A stretch of DNA of 64,000 bases, taken from positions 3,596,517 through 3,660,516 of the forward strand of contig NC_053414.1 in NCBI RefSeq assembly GCF_016859285.1, written 5' to 3'. Below are positions 48,301 to 60,600 of this stretch, piece after piece (the stretch's first letter is position 1; each line of letters starts with the position of its first letter). The position numbers were made by a program, and so were the translations under genes. The DNA is from Xiphias gladius (taxonomy: Eukaryota; Chordata; Actinopteri; Istiophoriformes; Xiphiidae). Under the pieces are notes generated by a model, which was not told the DNA's origin, ran no database searches, and saw nothing but the letters and a program-made list of their open reading frames with translations.

Positions 48301-51156
48301 ACAAACGAATATATGGCTGTTGCGGTTGGCGTTCATCAAACTTGATGTTGAACTCGACCGTCACAGAGTCACTACAGGCTGCAACTAGACTTTTCTTTGT
48401 TTTCTTGTTTGGCTGCTTCTCCGCCTCCACCTGCTCCGCCTCTCTCACTCCGCCAGCGAACGGGAGCTGACGCTGGCAGAGTTTGTCTGGAGGTTCGGTA
48501 CCAGCTGGAGTCCGGGAGCTGACCGCGTAACCACCCGCGAAAAACCGCAGCACGCGTCGGCAACAACAGCATTTTCTTAGTAAATGCGGCCCAGAGTGTA
48601 TTATCGCCCCCCCCCCCCGGTCTCTGCTGCCCCGAGCTCGGCGTATCCACGTGAGGAGTGACAAGGTCAACTCTCTGCATAGCCACACACACTCTGCTGG
48701 TTTATGGAGTCTACCTGCAGTTGGTGTAACGTGATGACAGAGGTACATGCCGGGGAGTTGGTGCAGAACACCTCTAAACTGGAGATCTCTCGTTTGCAGC
48801 AGTTGTCCTGGAAAACCTGCAGGGACAAAACTCTTGATTAGCGTCCTTTTATCCTTCAACCAGTCCCAGACTGACCCGACACTGAACGTCCCCTACCAAC
48901 CAGAACGGTGTGTGTATCCACAGCCTGACACGTCTTCTTCCTCTGAGCCGTAGGACACTATTAAAAACACCTGACAACCTCACCTTCCTGCTGCCACAAA
49001 TGCTCACCACAGCACCAAATGTGGATTAATCCGCCGCTGAAAATAGTCCTTAATAAATGCACCGTTTCCTCCTCAAATTACTTACTTTAAAAAAGAAAAA
49101 GTATAAATGTATTTGTGAGCTTTTTTTTTTTTACAGAAACATCGGTGGTTTGCTTCTGCACATGAGATTTGCTGACAGTAAGAAATTAACACGGGAGTCC
49201 GAGGAGGAGCTGCGTGTATGTGCGGCTATATGTTTGGTTTATACTGGCCTCAGCTGGTGTGATCACGGCTCCGTCCACTGGACAAACTGGGCTGGACGGT
49301 GAAGAACTCTCCCTGAAACACAAAGCAGACTGGAGTTCTTACCGAGACGGAGCTTCACGGACTGGAGCTATAAGCTACGTGCGGCCCGACTAACAGCCCA
49401 CCCATACTGGTCCCGTACAGGCTGCTGCTGTAAACTACAGCCTACTGTAATCTCATTATGCAGTCAGATAGAGCGGGATGTAGCCTTAAATAAAGGGAAT
49501 GATCATGACACAATGGTAGGTCCAGACTTGGTGACCAAAAACCAGTTTGGTCTCTGCTGGTGAGGAGGGTTACGGATAATCCAGGGAACTCAGACGCCAG
49601 TAGAATCCGCTCAAGCATCGTTTACTTGAAAAAAAGCTCGGTCACGGGACAGGCCAGATTAATGAGGACGTCCCGTCGCGCGTGCAAACACTGGCGCGCT
49701 GCACGATCGAGCTCGACCACATCAACCAACCAGTTTCACCGTTACAATGAGATGGAAGTAAAAAAGCACAGTCAGGACCTGAGAGGAGGAATACAAGACT
49801 TTAAATGGGGTCATCTACAAGCTCGTAGTCCACGGTACATAAAAGACACAAAACATTATAGTATTTTGATGGATTTTTTCAAATCCTGATATTAACGGAT
49901 ACACTGAATATTCATCTTGACAGCGACAGATTCTTACAGTGTCAGTCCCATGAAGAAGAACTGATTGTTAATTGTTACGTGAGGAGGTTCTGACATGACT
50001 TTGTAGGGTTTGGACATGAGTAATATTCAGGCCTGAATGCACCGCGTCATAAACTTAAACTTCCTCGCGACCTCTCAGTCCTAAAACCAGCATCCAGCTG
50101 CTGCCAACACCTGGACCGGTGTTGAGCGCTGGACTGTGGGGAACTGCGGGAAGCATTTAGCCCCGAACATCGCTGTCTATCAGGGGTGGGTCAGATGTTC
50201 TGTGTGTTTTTCTGAGATGGGACACGCCCGTCTACTACCGTCGCCTCGTGAACACACACTTGAGTGCTCAAGACCACGACTGTGGGTACTGGGACAGACC
50301 CGTTCACTCTGCAGCGCTTGGTCTGAAACCAGCCCACATAGTAAAGTGGACTTTCAGTGTGAGTGTGTTTTAAGGTTGACTGTGTCAGTGTGAGTGTGTT
50401 TTAACGTGGACTGTGTCAGTGTGAGTGTGTTTTAAGGCGGACTGTGTTCAGTGTGTGTGTGTTTTAAGGTTGACTGTGTCTGTGTGAGTGTGTTTTAAGG
50501 TGGACTGTGTCAGTGTGAGTGTGTTTTAACGTGGACTGTGTCAGTGTGAGTGTGTTTTAAGGCGGACTGTGTCAGTGTGAGTGTGTTTTAAGGTTGACTG
50601 TGTCAGTGTGAGTGTGTTTTAACGTGGACTGTGTCAGTGTGAGTGTGTTTTAACGTGGACTGTGTCAGTGTGAGTGTGTTTTAACGTGGACTGTGTCAGT
50701 GTGAGTGTGTTTTAACGTGGACTGTGTCAGTGTGAGTGTGTTTTAACGTGGACTGTGTCAGTGTGAGTGTGTTTTAACGTGGACTGTGTCAGTGTGAGTG
50801 TGTTTTAACGTGGACTGTGTCTGTGTGAGTGTGTTTTAACGTGGACTGTGTCTGTGTGAGTGTGTTTTAAGGCGGACTGGCTCCTACAGCAGTCCTTGGA
50901 GGCAGTGGAAGCAGTAGATGTGTCCACAGGAGTTCTGCTGGGGGTTGAGCACGACTCCACTGCAGATGGGACAAACAAACTCCTCCCTCAGCTTCAACAC
51001 AAACTTCAGGGAGTGCTGGATGGAGGCCAGCTCCGACTCCCAGGAGCCCACGGGGCCGGTCGACCTCATCCTGGACTCCTCTGACCCCAGCTTCGACTCC
51101 TCCGACTGCAAACTGGACTCCGGGGATCCTCCCAGCTTTGTATCTGCGGTGGCCAT
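42379..51156 (-). CDS. traf5: TNF receptor-associated factor 5 (TRAF5), complete coding sequence
   Basis: Cytoplasmic adaptor linking TNF-receptor family members to NF-kB and JNK signalling. Minus-strand exons: 50888-51156, 49249-49312, 48715-48816, 47777-47941, 47415-47492, 46639-46713, 46455-46547, 45493-45633, 43892-44054, 42379-42965. Phases join to 578 aa (human TRAF5 is 557). RING ligands are C62, C65, C77, H79, C82, C85, C100 and D103, split over exons 1-2 (CPIC…SCGH…CPVD). Exons 3-6 carry TRAF-type zinc fingers (DNCCKRE; CxxxxLxCxxxxC spacing). Exons 7-9 are coiled-coil-like. The MATH/TRAF-C domain is about 419-575 (GKLIWKI, YLNGDGEGRG, DALLPWPFRQ, VKDDTLF). AQLSRN before the MATH domain, RCGYKM and LDQSG favour TRAF5 over TRAF3, as does adjacency to rcor3. 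The start is the only ATG with enough upstream coding. The second exon's donor looks non-canonical (gag|gccagt). Confidence 0.93.
45065..45370 (+). repeat. dispersed repeat family A in traf5 intron 8
   Basis: Shares ctgaacgtc…ctaacaag, gtgtgtatcaaagcctg and cttcagtaggaaccaatgg with copies at 48860-49175 and 55440-55960. Confidence 0.5.
48860..49175 (+). repeat. dispersed repeat family A in traf5 intron 2
   Basis: Contains gtgtgtatccacagcctgac, aaatgtggattaatccgccg and gcttctgcacatgagatttg. It is the most complete copy in the window and lies between traf5 exons 2 and 3. Confidence 0.55.
50353..50880. repeat. 31-bp minisatellite, 17 copies, abutting traf5 exon 1 donor
   Basis: The unit is cagtgtgagtgtgtttta + acgtggactgtgt. 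Seventeen units in 527 bp are counted by the gtgttttaa word. Units differ at one spot: acgtgg (A), aggttg (B), aggcgg (C), aggtgg (D). Read left to right the order is B A C B D A C B, then eight A, then C. The array ends about 8 bp before the splice donor of the RING exon, so it forms the very start of traf5 intron 1. Confidence 0.95.
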
Positions 51157-52439
51157 GAGTCTGCAGGAGGCCAGACCAAACAGATCATGCAGGTGGTTAT
51201 TACAAGTTATTTAATTCTTGTGATTTGATCCTTTTTGCTAAGTTGTAGCTGCAACAGTCGGATCGTCACAGACCGAGCAATAACGCTAATCTCAGCTGCT
51301 CTACAACACAGACTGTTAGAACATAACGTTTAAAAGCAACTACCAAATTATGATGGAACGCTTTAGTCACGTTCCTGCATATTCTCCCGTCCTCTTCAGG
51401 AATATGTGATGATACCTATTGTGACCTGTAATCAAACATAGGGCTTTTTAACGATGCACTCGCTTCCACAGGAAAAGGATCCGAGTGCTTCTTCCGCCAC
51501 TGGCAAAGCGATAACTTTGCCTGGGGTCCGTCCAGCTCCCGACAGAACCAGTTGATTGGAGGAGCTTGTCTTGATTATGGGGTGTTAGGTTTCCTCATTG
51601 GCCGACATGGGACTCGGTGAGTTTTATAAAACTTGAGAGGAGGTTGAGTCTGAGAGGCAGGACTCGGGGCCTAGAGTTTACTCCCTAATCCTGAGTCTAT
51701 GACCGGGGAGCACCGGTGATGTAAAAATGTCGGTCATGGTCATGGTTTACAAATTACAAAAGGCTGGACACAGTGTTTACACTAACATTAAATCATTTTC
51801 ATTTTAATTACCATTACACTTGAATTCAGGTTTCCTCACTAAAATCCCTGTGAACGGTGTCCTCCGAAAGTCCAGCCAGTCCGAGACCCAGATGACAGGG
51901 TGCAGGTCCCGACGCACATCTTGACCCACCCTGTCGCTCTATTACAGCTGACCCGCAGCAGTTTGAAGCAGCAAGCGCTTTGCGGACCTCGCCTGCCCCG
52001 CGCTGGGGCTTGTCAGGCTACATAGCCTCTTCTACCCAACCCTCTGATTGGCGGAAGTTGCACCTGCAGCCTGAGGCCTGCAGACGCTACTCAGGGCTGT
52101 AAGACAAATCCATGCCAACACTTCGCCTCAGGTAAAAGAAATTCATTTCATCTCTATGTTTTCAACGAATGAACGAATCATTGATAAAGACGGAACTTAA
52201 ACGTTCTTAGATTTACTCTATCGGGTCTCTATCAACGAAAAGCCGAACCCGGGCGAAGCGGAGATTGCCGTCGCTGGTTCCCAGAACGTAGCGAAATAAA
52301 ATCCCGACAACCGCCGGTTCCGTGCTGGAACGCGTCCAGCCTGCCGCCAAGAATCCGAAGGTTTTCAGCAGCACGCAACAGAACGTTTCCATGTTTCCAT
52401 CTTCCCAAAAAGATCATTAAGTACGATCCATTTTTTATC

Positions 52440-52870
52440 TTGTACAGACACACGCTTTCATCTCCTCACGCCTCGAAGACCGCACCGGCCTCTTCACCTG
52501 CCTCAACAAGAAATCTGTTAATAGGCTCCAGACGCTGCTGAACTCAGCCGCCAGACTTTTAACAGGATCCAAGAGAAGCGACGCCAGCTTCAGCCTCCGG
52601 ACACTGGGCTCCCAGTACGTCTTACAATTGATCGTAAGATCTTACCATTGACTTTTAAGGCTGTTGGTGGCCTTGCTCCATCTCATATATCTGACCTCTG
52701 AGTTGCACAGGGACCAGTTCGTGGCACGAGATCCCCGGGCGAGGCTGGAAACTTAGAGGGGACAGCGCGTTCGCAGTCAGAGCCTCGAAACTCTGGAACG
52801 AGCAGAATCACCGACTTCTTTTAAGTCTCTCCTTAAAACCTACTTTTACTTGTTTTTACTGAACTTCGCA
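52440..52870 (+). mobile_element. LINE reverse-transcriptase 3' end, decayed (L2/CR1-like)
   Basis: Plus-strand reading gives LEDRTGLFTCLNKKSVNRLQ and LLNSAARLLTGSKR, the conserved C-terminal RT pattern of fish L2-like LINEs. The frame then breaks, but the typical SDQ…PRARLET and LKTYFYLF endings are still traceable. Inactive. Confidence 0.65.
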
Positions 52871-53199
52871 AAAACCCCGCCACAGTCGTTTTTTTACCTG
52901 TGTGACATCATCGCTGCGGGCGTGGCTGAAAGTCTGTGTGCGCTTTAACATCCGCTGTAGCTCAGTGTCCCGGCCGTCCCCCACCGAACTTGAAAACCCC
53001 CGGGTGAAGAAGAAGGGGGTCTGGTCTGGTCTGGTCTGAGAGTCCGCAGCTGGGGCTCAGGAGGGTTGTGTCATTTCGCACAAACATGGTTGCGCCGACC
53101 GAGCGTCTGTTGCAGCAGTGGCCCCCGGAGCATTTGCCAGAAAGGGGCCCCACTTTTGCCGAACCCGGCCTAGTCAGCTCAGCGAGTACCTCAGACTGT

Positions 53200-54660
53200 A
53201 CCTAAGTAGGGTACTTGAGTAAATGTACTCAGTTACATCCCAGACACCGACCTGCGCAACGTGAAACCGAGGCCACGACTACCAGAGGAAAAAAAAAGTC
53301 CGTCTGGCTGATGAAAAACCGCGTGGACGGAGACCGGACGTGTCACTCCCAGGTGTCAGCAGCACGGCACGTGCCGGTGCCACGCGCGCGGTTAGCCTCC
53401 TCTCTAACGGCCGTAACGGTCACTGGCAGCGGCGTCGACGGCGGGATGCGGACGAATCCAGGAAACCGGGTCTGGATTACAGTGAGGTCAGACTGCAGGG
53501 GAATCCCCGCCGCCGGGTGGGGGGTGGCTCTGCTCACTTCACCCAACCGGAGCGGCCCCGACGGCCGCTGCCCGGCACGTCGACCCCTCGCACGCACCGG
53601 CCCGCGCGTTCCCAACGCTCGCGCTCTCCCTTTCCTCCCTCTAGCCTCCGGTAACTTTGAGACTCCTGCTGCTCGGAGCCTCTTTACTTTCAGTTTCCAC
53701 AGACGCTCGGTGCACCGGTCCAGACTCCAGTTTTCGGCGGATGTTCTTACCTCGCTCGGCGAAATCCCTCCGAAATCCCCGGGAAACGGCCCCGCACTGC
53801 AGCCCGGCGGATCGATGCTATCGATCGGTATTGATCACCGACAGTCGACGGACCCGCAGCGGCGGCGGCAGCAGCCGAGGAGGAGGAAATTGTAACTGCA
53901 GGAAGTGACTTAACATTAACCTGCTGCTGCGGCGGCGGCGGCGGCGGCGGCGGCTGTTACCGCCGCGGAGCGGAGACAGTTCGGGTAAAACTGGCCGGAG
54001 GAAACTACATCCGAGACACTTTGCCTGTGACGAAGGAGAAAATGAACCGCGAGCCCCACCGGCGTCGGCGCCACGGGGAGCAAACACCCCCGGTGCCACT
54101 TCAGACCATCATCACACACGTCCAGGTGCTCCCGACGCGGGGGGGGCAGGTTTTCACGATTGGGGGGGAAACGATCGGGCTCACGACGCAAGAGTCGTCG
54201 CCGGGTAACTTGTGGATTTCTCCGGTCTCGTCTTAACCTGCGACCATAACAAAAGTCGTGAGCGGAGACCTCGGCGCCTAAGTCCAGCGCGAGCCCCTCA
54301 CTGCTCGTGCTCCAGCGCAGCGTTTGGGAACGAGCACGTAGTTACTCTCCGCCGCCGTCGTCCGCTCGAGCGAAAGTACCAGTACCGCACTTCAGAAATA
54401 CCTGCACCACGAGAGACAGACCAGGTCCCCGGACCCGTCGGAGGCAAACTGGCGGCCGGCTCTGCGCAGACGCGGGAGGAGAACCCGGATCCCTCGCTCC
54501 AGTAAGAGCCCAGAAGAATCACGGTCAAGTACATGACCTCATTCTGACCGACCCACGTCACACGGTCAGATCCGCGATCCAGGACCGTGGAGCTGGTCTC
54601 AGCTACGTCACACACTGGGAGAGGGTCTAGGTCACCGGGGCCCCGCCACGGGGGCCACCA
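53200..54660 (-). promoter_or_regulatory. CpG-rich block, likely traf5 promoter / first non-coding exon
   Basis: About 1.4 kb markedly richer in C+G and CpG than the rest of the window, with a CGG repeat at 53921-53956. It is upstream of traf5 and 3 kb downstream of the rcor3 stop, so traf5 is the natural client. Assignment is by position; no TATA box or transcription start was identified. Confidence 0.5.
53921..53956. repeat. (CTG)3(CGG)8CTG triplet repeat
   Basis: Uninterrupted CTGx3, CGGx8, CTG in the CpG-rich block. Confidence 0.95.
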
Positions 54661-55097
54661 GGTGAACCCGAGGGGTCGTGAGGTGACTCCTGGGAGAGGA
54701 GGGAAGAGAAATTCATGTTCTTCTTCATGATAATCACAGTTTTGTAGTGGTAGGATCCTACAGCTGCCTTTGCTTCACCGGAAGATGAAGCCGTTCTCCC
54801 ACCGCCGCGCACAATCTACCTGAAAACAGTCAGATGGTACAGATGTCGTCTTTAACGAGAGCGGCCCCCAACCACTGAAACGCAAAGGGGGGCCCCGTGT
54901 GTGGCTCTAGGCTTCCGGTCACATTTAATGTCGTGATACATCTGCGTCCAAGAGACTAGGACGTTTTCACACCGAGTCCAAACTGGCAGCACCAGGAATA
55001 AGTAGAATAAATAATAAAAAAAAGACAGACTGACAGCGCATCTGAAGCTCAGAGTTTTAGTTTTCAAATGAATCTTCAACATGTAGAGAAACAAAGA

Positions 55098-55105
<8 letters not shown>

Positions 55106-55140
<35 letters not shown>

Positions 55141-55141
55141 G
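55106..55141. repeat. (ACA)n microsatellite
   Basis: About 12 units of ACA/CAA. Confidence 0.9.
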
Positions 55142-55439
55142 CTACTCTGAGAACTTTGACCCCAAAAAACAAAACAAAAAAACAATGACGAGAACAGTGA
55201 GGAACTTTTGTCATTTGGCTGACGGAGACATTTCCACAGATACTGAAGGGCGTCTGAGCGACGCTTTAGTGTTTTCTAAAAGCATCACAGCGACTATAAA
55301 ACCAAATGTACGGCGGCTGTTCGTCACAGTTAGCTAACAAGTTACCGACAGCTGATCGGATGGACAGCGGGTTACAAATTATTCAAATAAATACCAAACT
55401 GTACATGCTGATGTCTAATGCTACTGTACACGACACCGA

Positions 55440-55960
55440 GGCCTTCGGTTCAGCCTCCACCTCCTAACCATCTGCACAAGTCTGGTGACGCCCTGTACTT
55501 TTCGTCTCGTCAACGAGTCCCCGTGTGCAGAGCCAAACCGGCGCCGGACGTCTCGTACGGACGAGGGCTGACAAAGCCCGATGGGTCTCGGCCCCCTGCG
55601 GCGAAGGGACCAACCGCTGTCCCAAACACGTCACGCCTGCACCGGCCAACCCCACGCACCCCACTGCAGCACCAGATGTGGGTTAATCCGCCGCTGAAAA
55701 CAGTCCCCAACATGGGCCCTGTTTCCTCCTGCATTGAGCAGCTGTTTTAGGGGAAATTACTGAGACTTTTTTTTAAAATAAAAGTACTTTTTGGAGTTTT
55801 TTTTTTTTTTTTTTAAAGATTTACGTCTTCAGTAGGAACCGATGGGCTCGGAGCTGAGAGCCACAGACGGAGGAGGGAAGTCAGAAAGTGCTGAGTGACG
55901 GACTGACACGTACTCGGTTTGGGTCTGCACATGCGATTGGTCGACAACACGAAAAAAAGT
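55440..55960 (+). repeat. dispersed repeat family A
   Basis: Contains gatgtgggttaatccgccgc, acgtcttcagtaggaaccga and gtctgcacatgcgattgg; a poly-T run sits at 55795-55814. Confidence 0.5.
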
Positions 55961-56435
55961 AATGTCACCGGACTGATCCTTTAAACACAAGACTAACAGT
56001 TTACAGTCCGTCTGCAGTGTTCTTTACAGCCACTATATGAACAAACAACATCCTGAAGACTTATTTACTCTTAGAATCTTAGTGGAGCTAAAAATGTAGA
56101 GTTTGGCCTGAGGGTGCCGCTAGGGGGAAAGGTCACGAGGTCATTAAGCTCACAGCAGAGATAACGTGAACCCTGAAAGGGGGATTGCAACAAAACTGAA
56201 CTGACGAGACTTAGGTTCCATACTTAAAGCAATCACACTGACTCAAGTTCTAAATTTACAGGATCCTTAGACCCTAAACATTAGCAGGTCATCGTTTCTG
56301 ATTTGGATGCATTTGGCTGTAGAGCGTAATGTGACATCCAGCTTTTTAGCCACGGGAGCATCATGGTTCTAGGGACAGTGTTGGTCTGTCAGTCCAGCAC
56401 TTTGGTCCAGACTGAAATATCTCAATTACTGAATT

Positions 56436-56770
56436 TAGGGTTGTAACTAATGAATATTTTCATTACTAATTAATCTGGATATTATTTCCTTGATTAATCT
56501 GTTTAAAATTTCCAACAGCCCAAAGAAAAACTATTTAAATAGCTTGTTTTATTCAACCAACAGTCTAAAAACACCAAAATATTCTCTTTGCTATCATATG
56601 ACACAGAAAGCATTAAATCCTGGCATTTCGAGAACCTACAACCATCAATTGTTGGTATTTTTGACTGAAAAATGCTCAGTTAATCGATCATCAGAATAAT
56701 TGCAGATTAGGCTTCTGTCAATGGACTAAATGACTAATCAAATAATCGTTGCAGCTTCAATTAAAATCAT
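56436..56770. repeat. MITE-like repeat related to 4057-4442
   Basis: Begins agggttgtaactaatgaata and ends aaataatcgttgcagcttc. The AT-rich interior includes cttgattaatctg and gttaatcgatcatcag. Confidence 0.5.
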
Positions 56771-57679
56771 TCCCATGAAGTATATATTCTAATACCTTTT
56801 GTGATCCTGACTTTTCATCTAGCACCATAATCAGGTCAGAGAATTAATTTGTCCAACTCTTTGGTTTATGACCGAATACCTACAAAACTAATGACATTCC
56901 CATCAGCCGCAGCTGTACTTTGCTTTTCGTGCTAATTAGCAGATGCTGGCATGCTAAGATCGTGGACATGGTTAACGTTAACGGTATACCTGCTGAACAT
57001 CAGCATGTTAGCACTGTCACTGGGTACGTTAGCATGCCGACATTACCACTTAACTCAAAGCACCACTGTGCCTCAGTAAGGCCTCACAGGGCTGCTAGCA
57101 TGGCTGCAGACTCTTAGTCTTGCTGTATTTAAAAAGGCAGATTATGAGACTGACTAAATCACTGGCTTTGAAATGTTTTACTGCTGTGCCATTTCTGTTT
57201 GTGGTTAAGGACACGTACTGATGTAGAAAAATAAAGGGACCCAGGATTGAACCCTGTGGGACGCCATGTAATGTCTGTTGAGGATTAGTTGATGACTGAA
57301 AAGACTGAGATTTACTTATCTGTCTGAAGACTGAATTACTTCTAGTCAAACCTCCTGTACAAGACAAAGACTTTAGAACCAGGTGCCCATCAGCCAGCAG
57401 GTACGCTACATGTTAAGTCCTGTGGGAAAGACGAACTTTGACCCCTAACGCACTCTTCACCAAATATTAAAAACTCAGATTAGGATTTTGGATTTTGTTT
57501 TTTGTCAATGTGTCTTTCAAATGTGTCTGTTCGTGTGGGTCGAAAAGGTGATCAAAAGCAGTGAAAAACTGCACAAAGTCCCTAAGATTTTCCCACCAGG
57601 CCTGAACGCAGCAGCTTCAATTTGAAACTGAATATTTTCTTTCTTGTGTCTCTTCAACAGCAATTCAGTCTGACGTTCG

Positions 57680-60600
57680 TTAATGGAGGGAGGAAGATGA
57701 GGCCGTCTCCGACTGGTGGATGGCCAGGCCCGAGGGCTGCTGGGTGGAGCTTGGACCTGACCCCCCGGGGTTGCCGCCGAGCGTCATGGGAACCGGAGGG
57801 CGGGGGTTGAGGCGGGGGGGCAGGGGGTTAGAGGGGCGGATGAGTGGCGGGGGCTGCTGCAGGGTGGGACGGGGCTGCAGGAAGCGAGCCTGCTGTTGGA
57901 GGGGCGGGGGCTGGCGGTGCAGGGAGGGCGTGGCCGGCAGGGAGGGCCGAAGGAGGGGAGGCGGCTGATGGAGGGAGGAGGAGGAGGTGCTGGACATCAC
58001 CGGAGTCTGAGCTGTAGAAGAAGAGGAGGCAGCAGGAGACGCACCTGAGGAGGTCACCTGACCCTGCAGAGAGGAGGGGGCGGGGCAAGAGTTATCTCAC
58101 TGCATGTCTGGATGGATATTTTATTTCCCTCATGGTGAAAAACATTAATATAAACCCATTTTTACTCTCAATTTGACCCTTAAAATGGTTCCCAGCCTGG
58201 AGGTCAGTCACAGGACAATTAACAAGACACGAAAGGAGAAAAAAACACTGCCACACAAATTAATCATTGAAATGTTTCTCACTCACTGACGCATGTCTGT
58301 TATTAAATACAGGATAGTTTTTTGTTCAGGCCCCTAAAATTTACTCAAAATGAAACATTCCAAGAAATTAGCATCAAATTTGCCTGATCTGCTCAAAACT
58401 CTCAGACTGTGACAAAGGCTTTCACTCTACAGTTGTCACAAGTCGATAAGGTTGAGAACCATGGGCCTTAAAGGGTCACACTACTAAATTTAAATGTTCA
58501 TACCTTTAAGTACAGAGCATTTCCAAAATATTGCCTTTACTCGTTCGAATGATTTCCACTCTCACAGAACAGTGTTGGCAGCTATTTTCAACGGAAAGTA
58601 GCTAAAGCCCGATTGAAAAGCCGCTAGATCACGCCGCACACTAATTTGCATTTTAGTGACATCACAACGTAACTACTGTATTTACATCATTTCCCAGGTG
58701 GGTCCGTTGAGACGGAGACCGAAAAAAAGCGCATTATTCGCGGCTGCAGTGCGTCAAAGGAATCACTGCACGGCCTTCCAAAAGGGAAAAATGTTGCAGA
58801 CAAGTGGATGGATTTTATTTTTATTTTACTTAAACACGGGACCTTTAAGTGAAACCAACGTCTGCTGTAAGAAAGGAAACCAGTCTAAAAAACTTAGGGA
58901 TGATTTGGAAAATGATCAGCAGTAAATGCTTGAAAACACGAACACAACACAGTATATAAAACAGATACAACATGAATATAAAGGGAAATGTCTCACCTCT
59001 TCGTCCTCTTCGTCGGTGCTCTTCCCTGACGGAGTGGTGGAGCTATTCTTTCCCTCCTCTCCGGAGGTGGCGCTGTCTCCGTTAGGAGCTCGTGTTCCCT
59101 GCTCGGCCTCCCACTCCTGCAGCACCTCCTCCAGGTTGAACCGCCGCCGGTAGTTCACAAAGAAGTTCTTCACCTGGCCCACCGTCTTGTTGCCTATGAC
59201 GTCTGCGATGGCCTGAAAGTCTTTTCCGTATTTCCTGACACCTGGAGAACATCGCAGGTGGTTTATAGAGATGCAACCAAATCTTAAACTGCCACTAAAA
59301 TGCACAGATTCTATCTGGTACAAAATTTGCTGACAGGGTGTTTCTGGGGAGAGGTTCAGGACTGAGGGGAAGTCGTCACGGGACTCTAAGCGGCCACATC
59401 TGGTGGTCATTAGAGCTTCGAGTACCAGCTGGTCTCTGCCTGGGTCTGTCTGCTGTTTGCTGCTGAGCAGGTAGCGGACGGTGGCTTTTTTACAGCTGTT
59501 TCTCTGAAAACAGCTGCCTGCCGTACGAGAGCGGTGAGTGCGAACCAGGACCGTAGAGCTGTGGTCCGGACAGATAAACGACGAGCTGAAACTCAGTGTA
59601 AAGCTCCGATTCGGCTGGTAATTCTCGTTAGGAGACTCCTTCCACATTGTCACGTAGTTTTTCGCACTGTCGTTTGATCTTGTTATTAGAAAAACATCAA
59701 CTACAGCTGCATTAAAGACCAACAGGCAGATATGAAAACAGTGTTCACCTACATGAAAAGCTCAGATGACCTTTATGATGTGCGTTGTTTGCTGGATTTC
59801 AGATCTTTGCCCCTTTCAAACTCTTTTACCCGCTGTTGTTAAGAAACAGTGCTGAAGCTCACCTTGAACAGCCAGGAGCTGCTCGTCTGTGGTCCAACGA
59901 GCGTTCACCTTCTGGTTACACTACAAGATTAAACATCAGAGTTACAGTGATCGACCAGTAGAAGCCGACAGTTCGTATCTAGAACTAAAGGGATTTTTAC
60001 CCCGAAGCAGAAAACTATCGCTGCACAAAAATGGTTTATACCGATGAACATTTCTGATGAATTTCATGTAGTTTCCTGACAAAATATTTGATTTGACAGC
60101 TGTGAGACGAGGAAATGGTGAGCGTCAGTGAGTTTGTACCTCAGGGAGCCTGAACTCTTCAATCCCAGGGTCCAACATGTGTTTCAGTCCACTGTTCATC
60201 TGTTTGGCGTTCTGGACCTGAAGAACGAGACAGAAACTGTTTTGTCTGTTTGCTGTTTCCAAGGGTCTACGGTGAACTTTCAGTGCACATACATCTGTTA
60301 ACAGACCTGTAACCATGTCCTGCACACACATTAAAGAACATCCACTGCTTTGACATGCAGCACTAAGAACAACAAAGAGAACTGACCTTAGAGGAAAAGT
60401 CGACCTTTAGAACCTTGGTGATCTTTGTTAGTATTTTTGATCGTTCTTGTCTGGTATGGTGACATTTTAGTCACTAGTTTTGTTAAATTGAAAAGTTTTG
60501 AATGCAGCAAATGAAGGTTGAACCAGGACGTTTTCTTTGTCCCTGATCTGAGTCCTTTATTCCTGAGCACCCGATATTCTGATATTTCTCACTAATACAT

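Larger units (their letters stand above)
51157..57679. other. traf5 upstream / rcor3 downstream region
   Basis: Contains the traf5 5' region, a LINE relic, a CpG-rich block, a CAA microsatellite, repeats and the rcor3 3' UTR. The traf5 coding exon begins just after a possible acceptor (ctcctgcag, about 51161-51169), so a separate 5' UTR exon upstream is likely. Stretches 51.2-52.4 kb and 54.7-55.0 kb show nothing identifiable. Confidence 0.5.

Noticed and set aside
48287-48859. 190-aa minus-strand open frame spanning a traf5 zinc-finger exon
   Set aside because: Only 48715-48816 is exon, and the real exon uses a different frame (VFQDNCCKRE); the rest is intron read-through with a poly-C run.
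50353-50880. Regular repeats resembling a CRISPR array
   Set aside because: Units are contiguous with no unique spacers, in a vertebrate intron; it is a minisatellite.
53215-53895. 226-aa open frame on the plus strand
   Set aside because: It lies in the GC- and CpG-rich block where stops are rare, overlaps open frames on both strands, and shows no domain.
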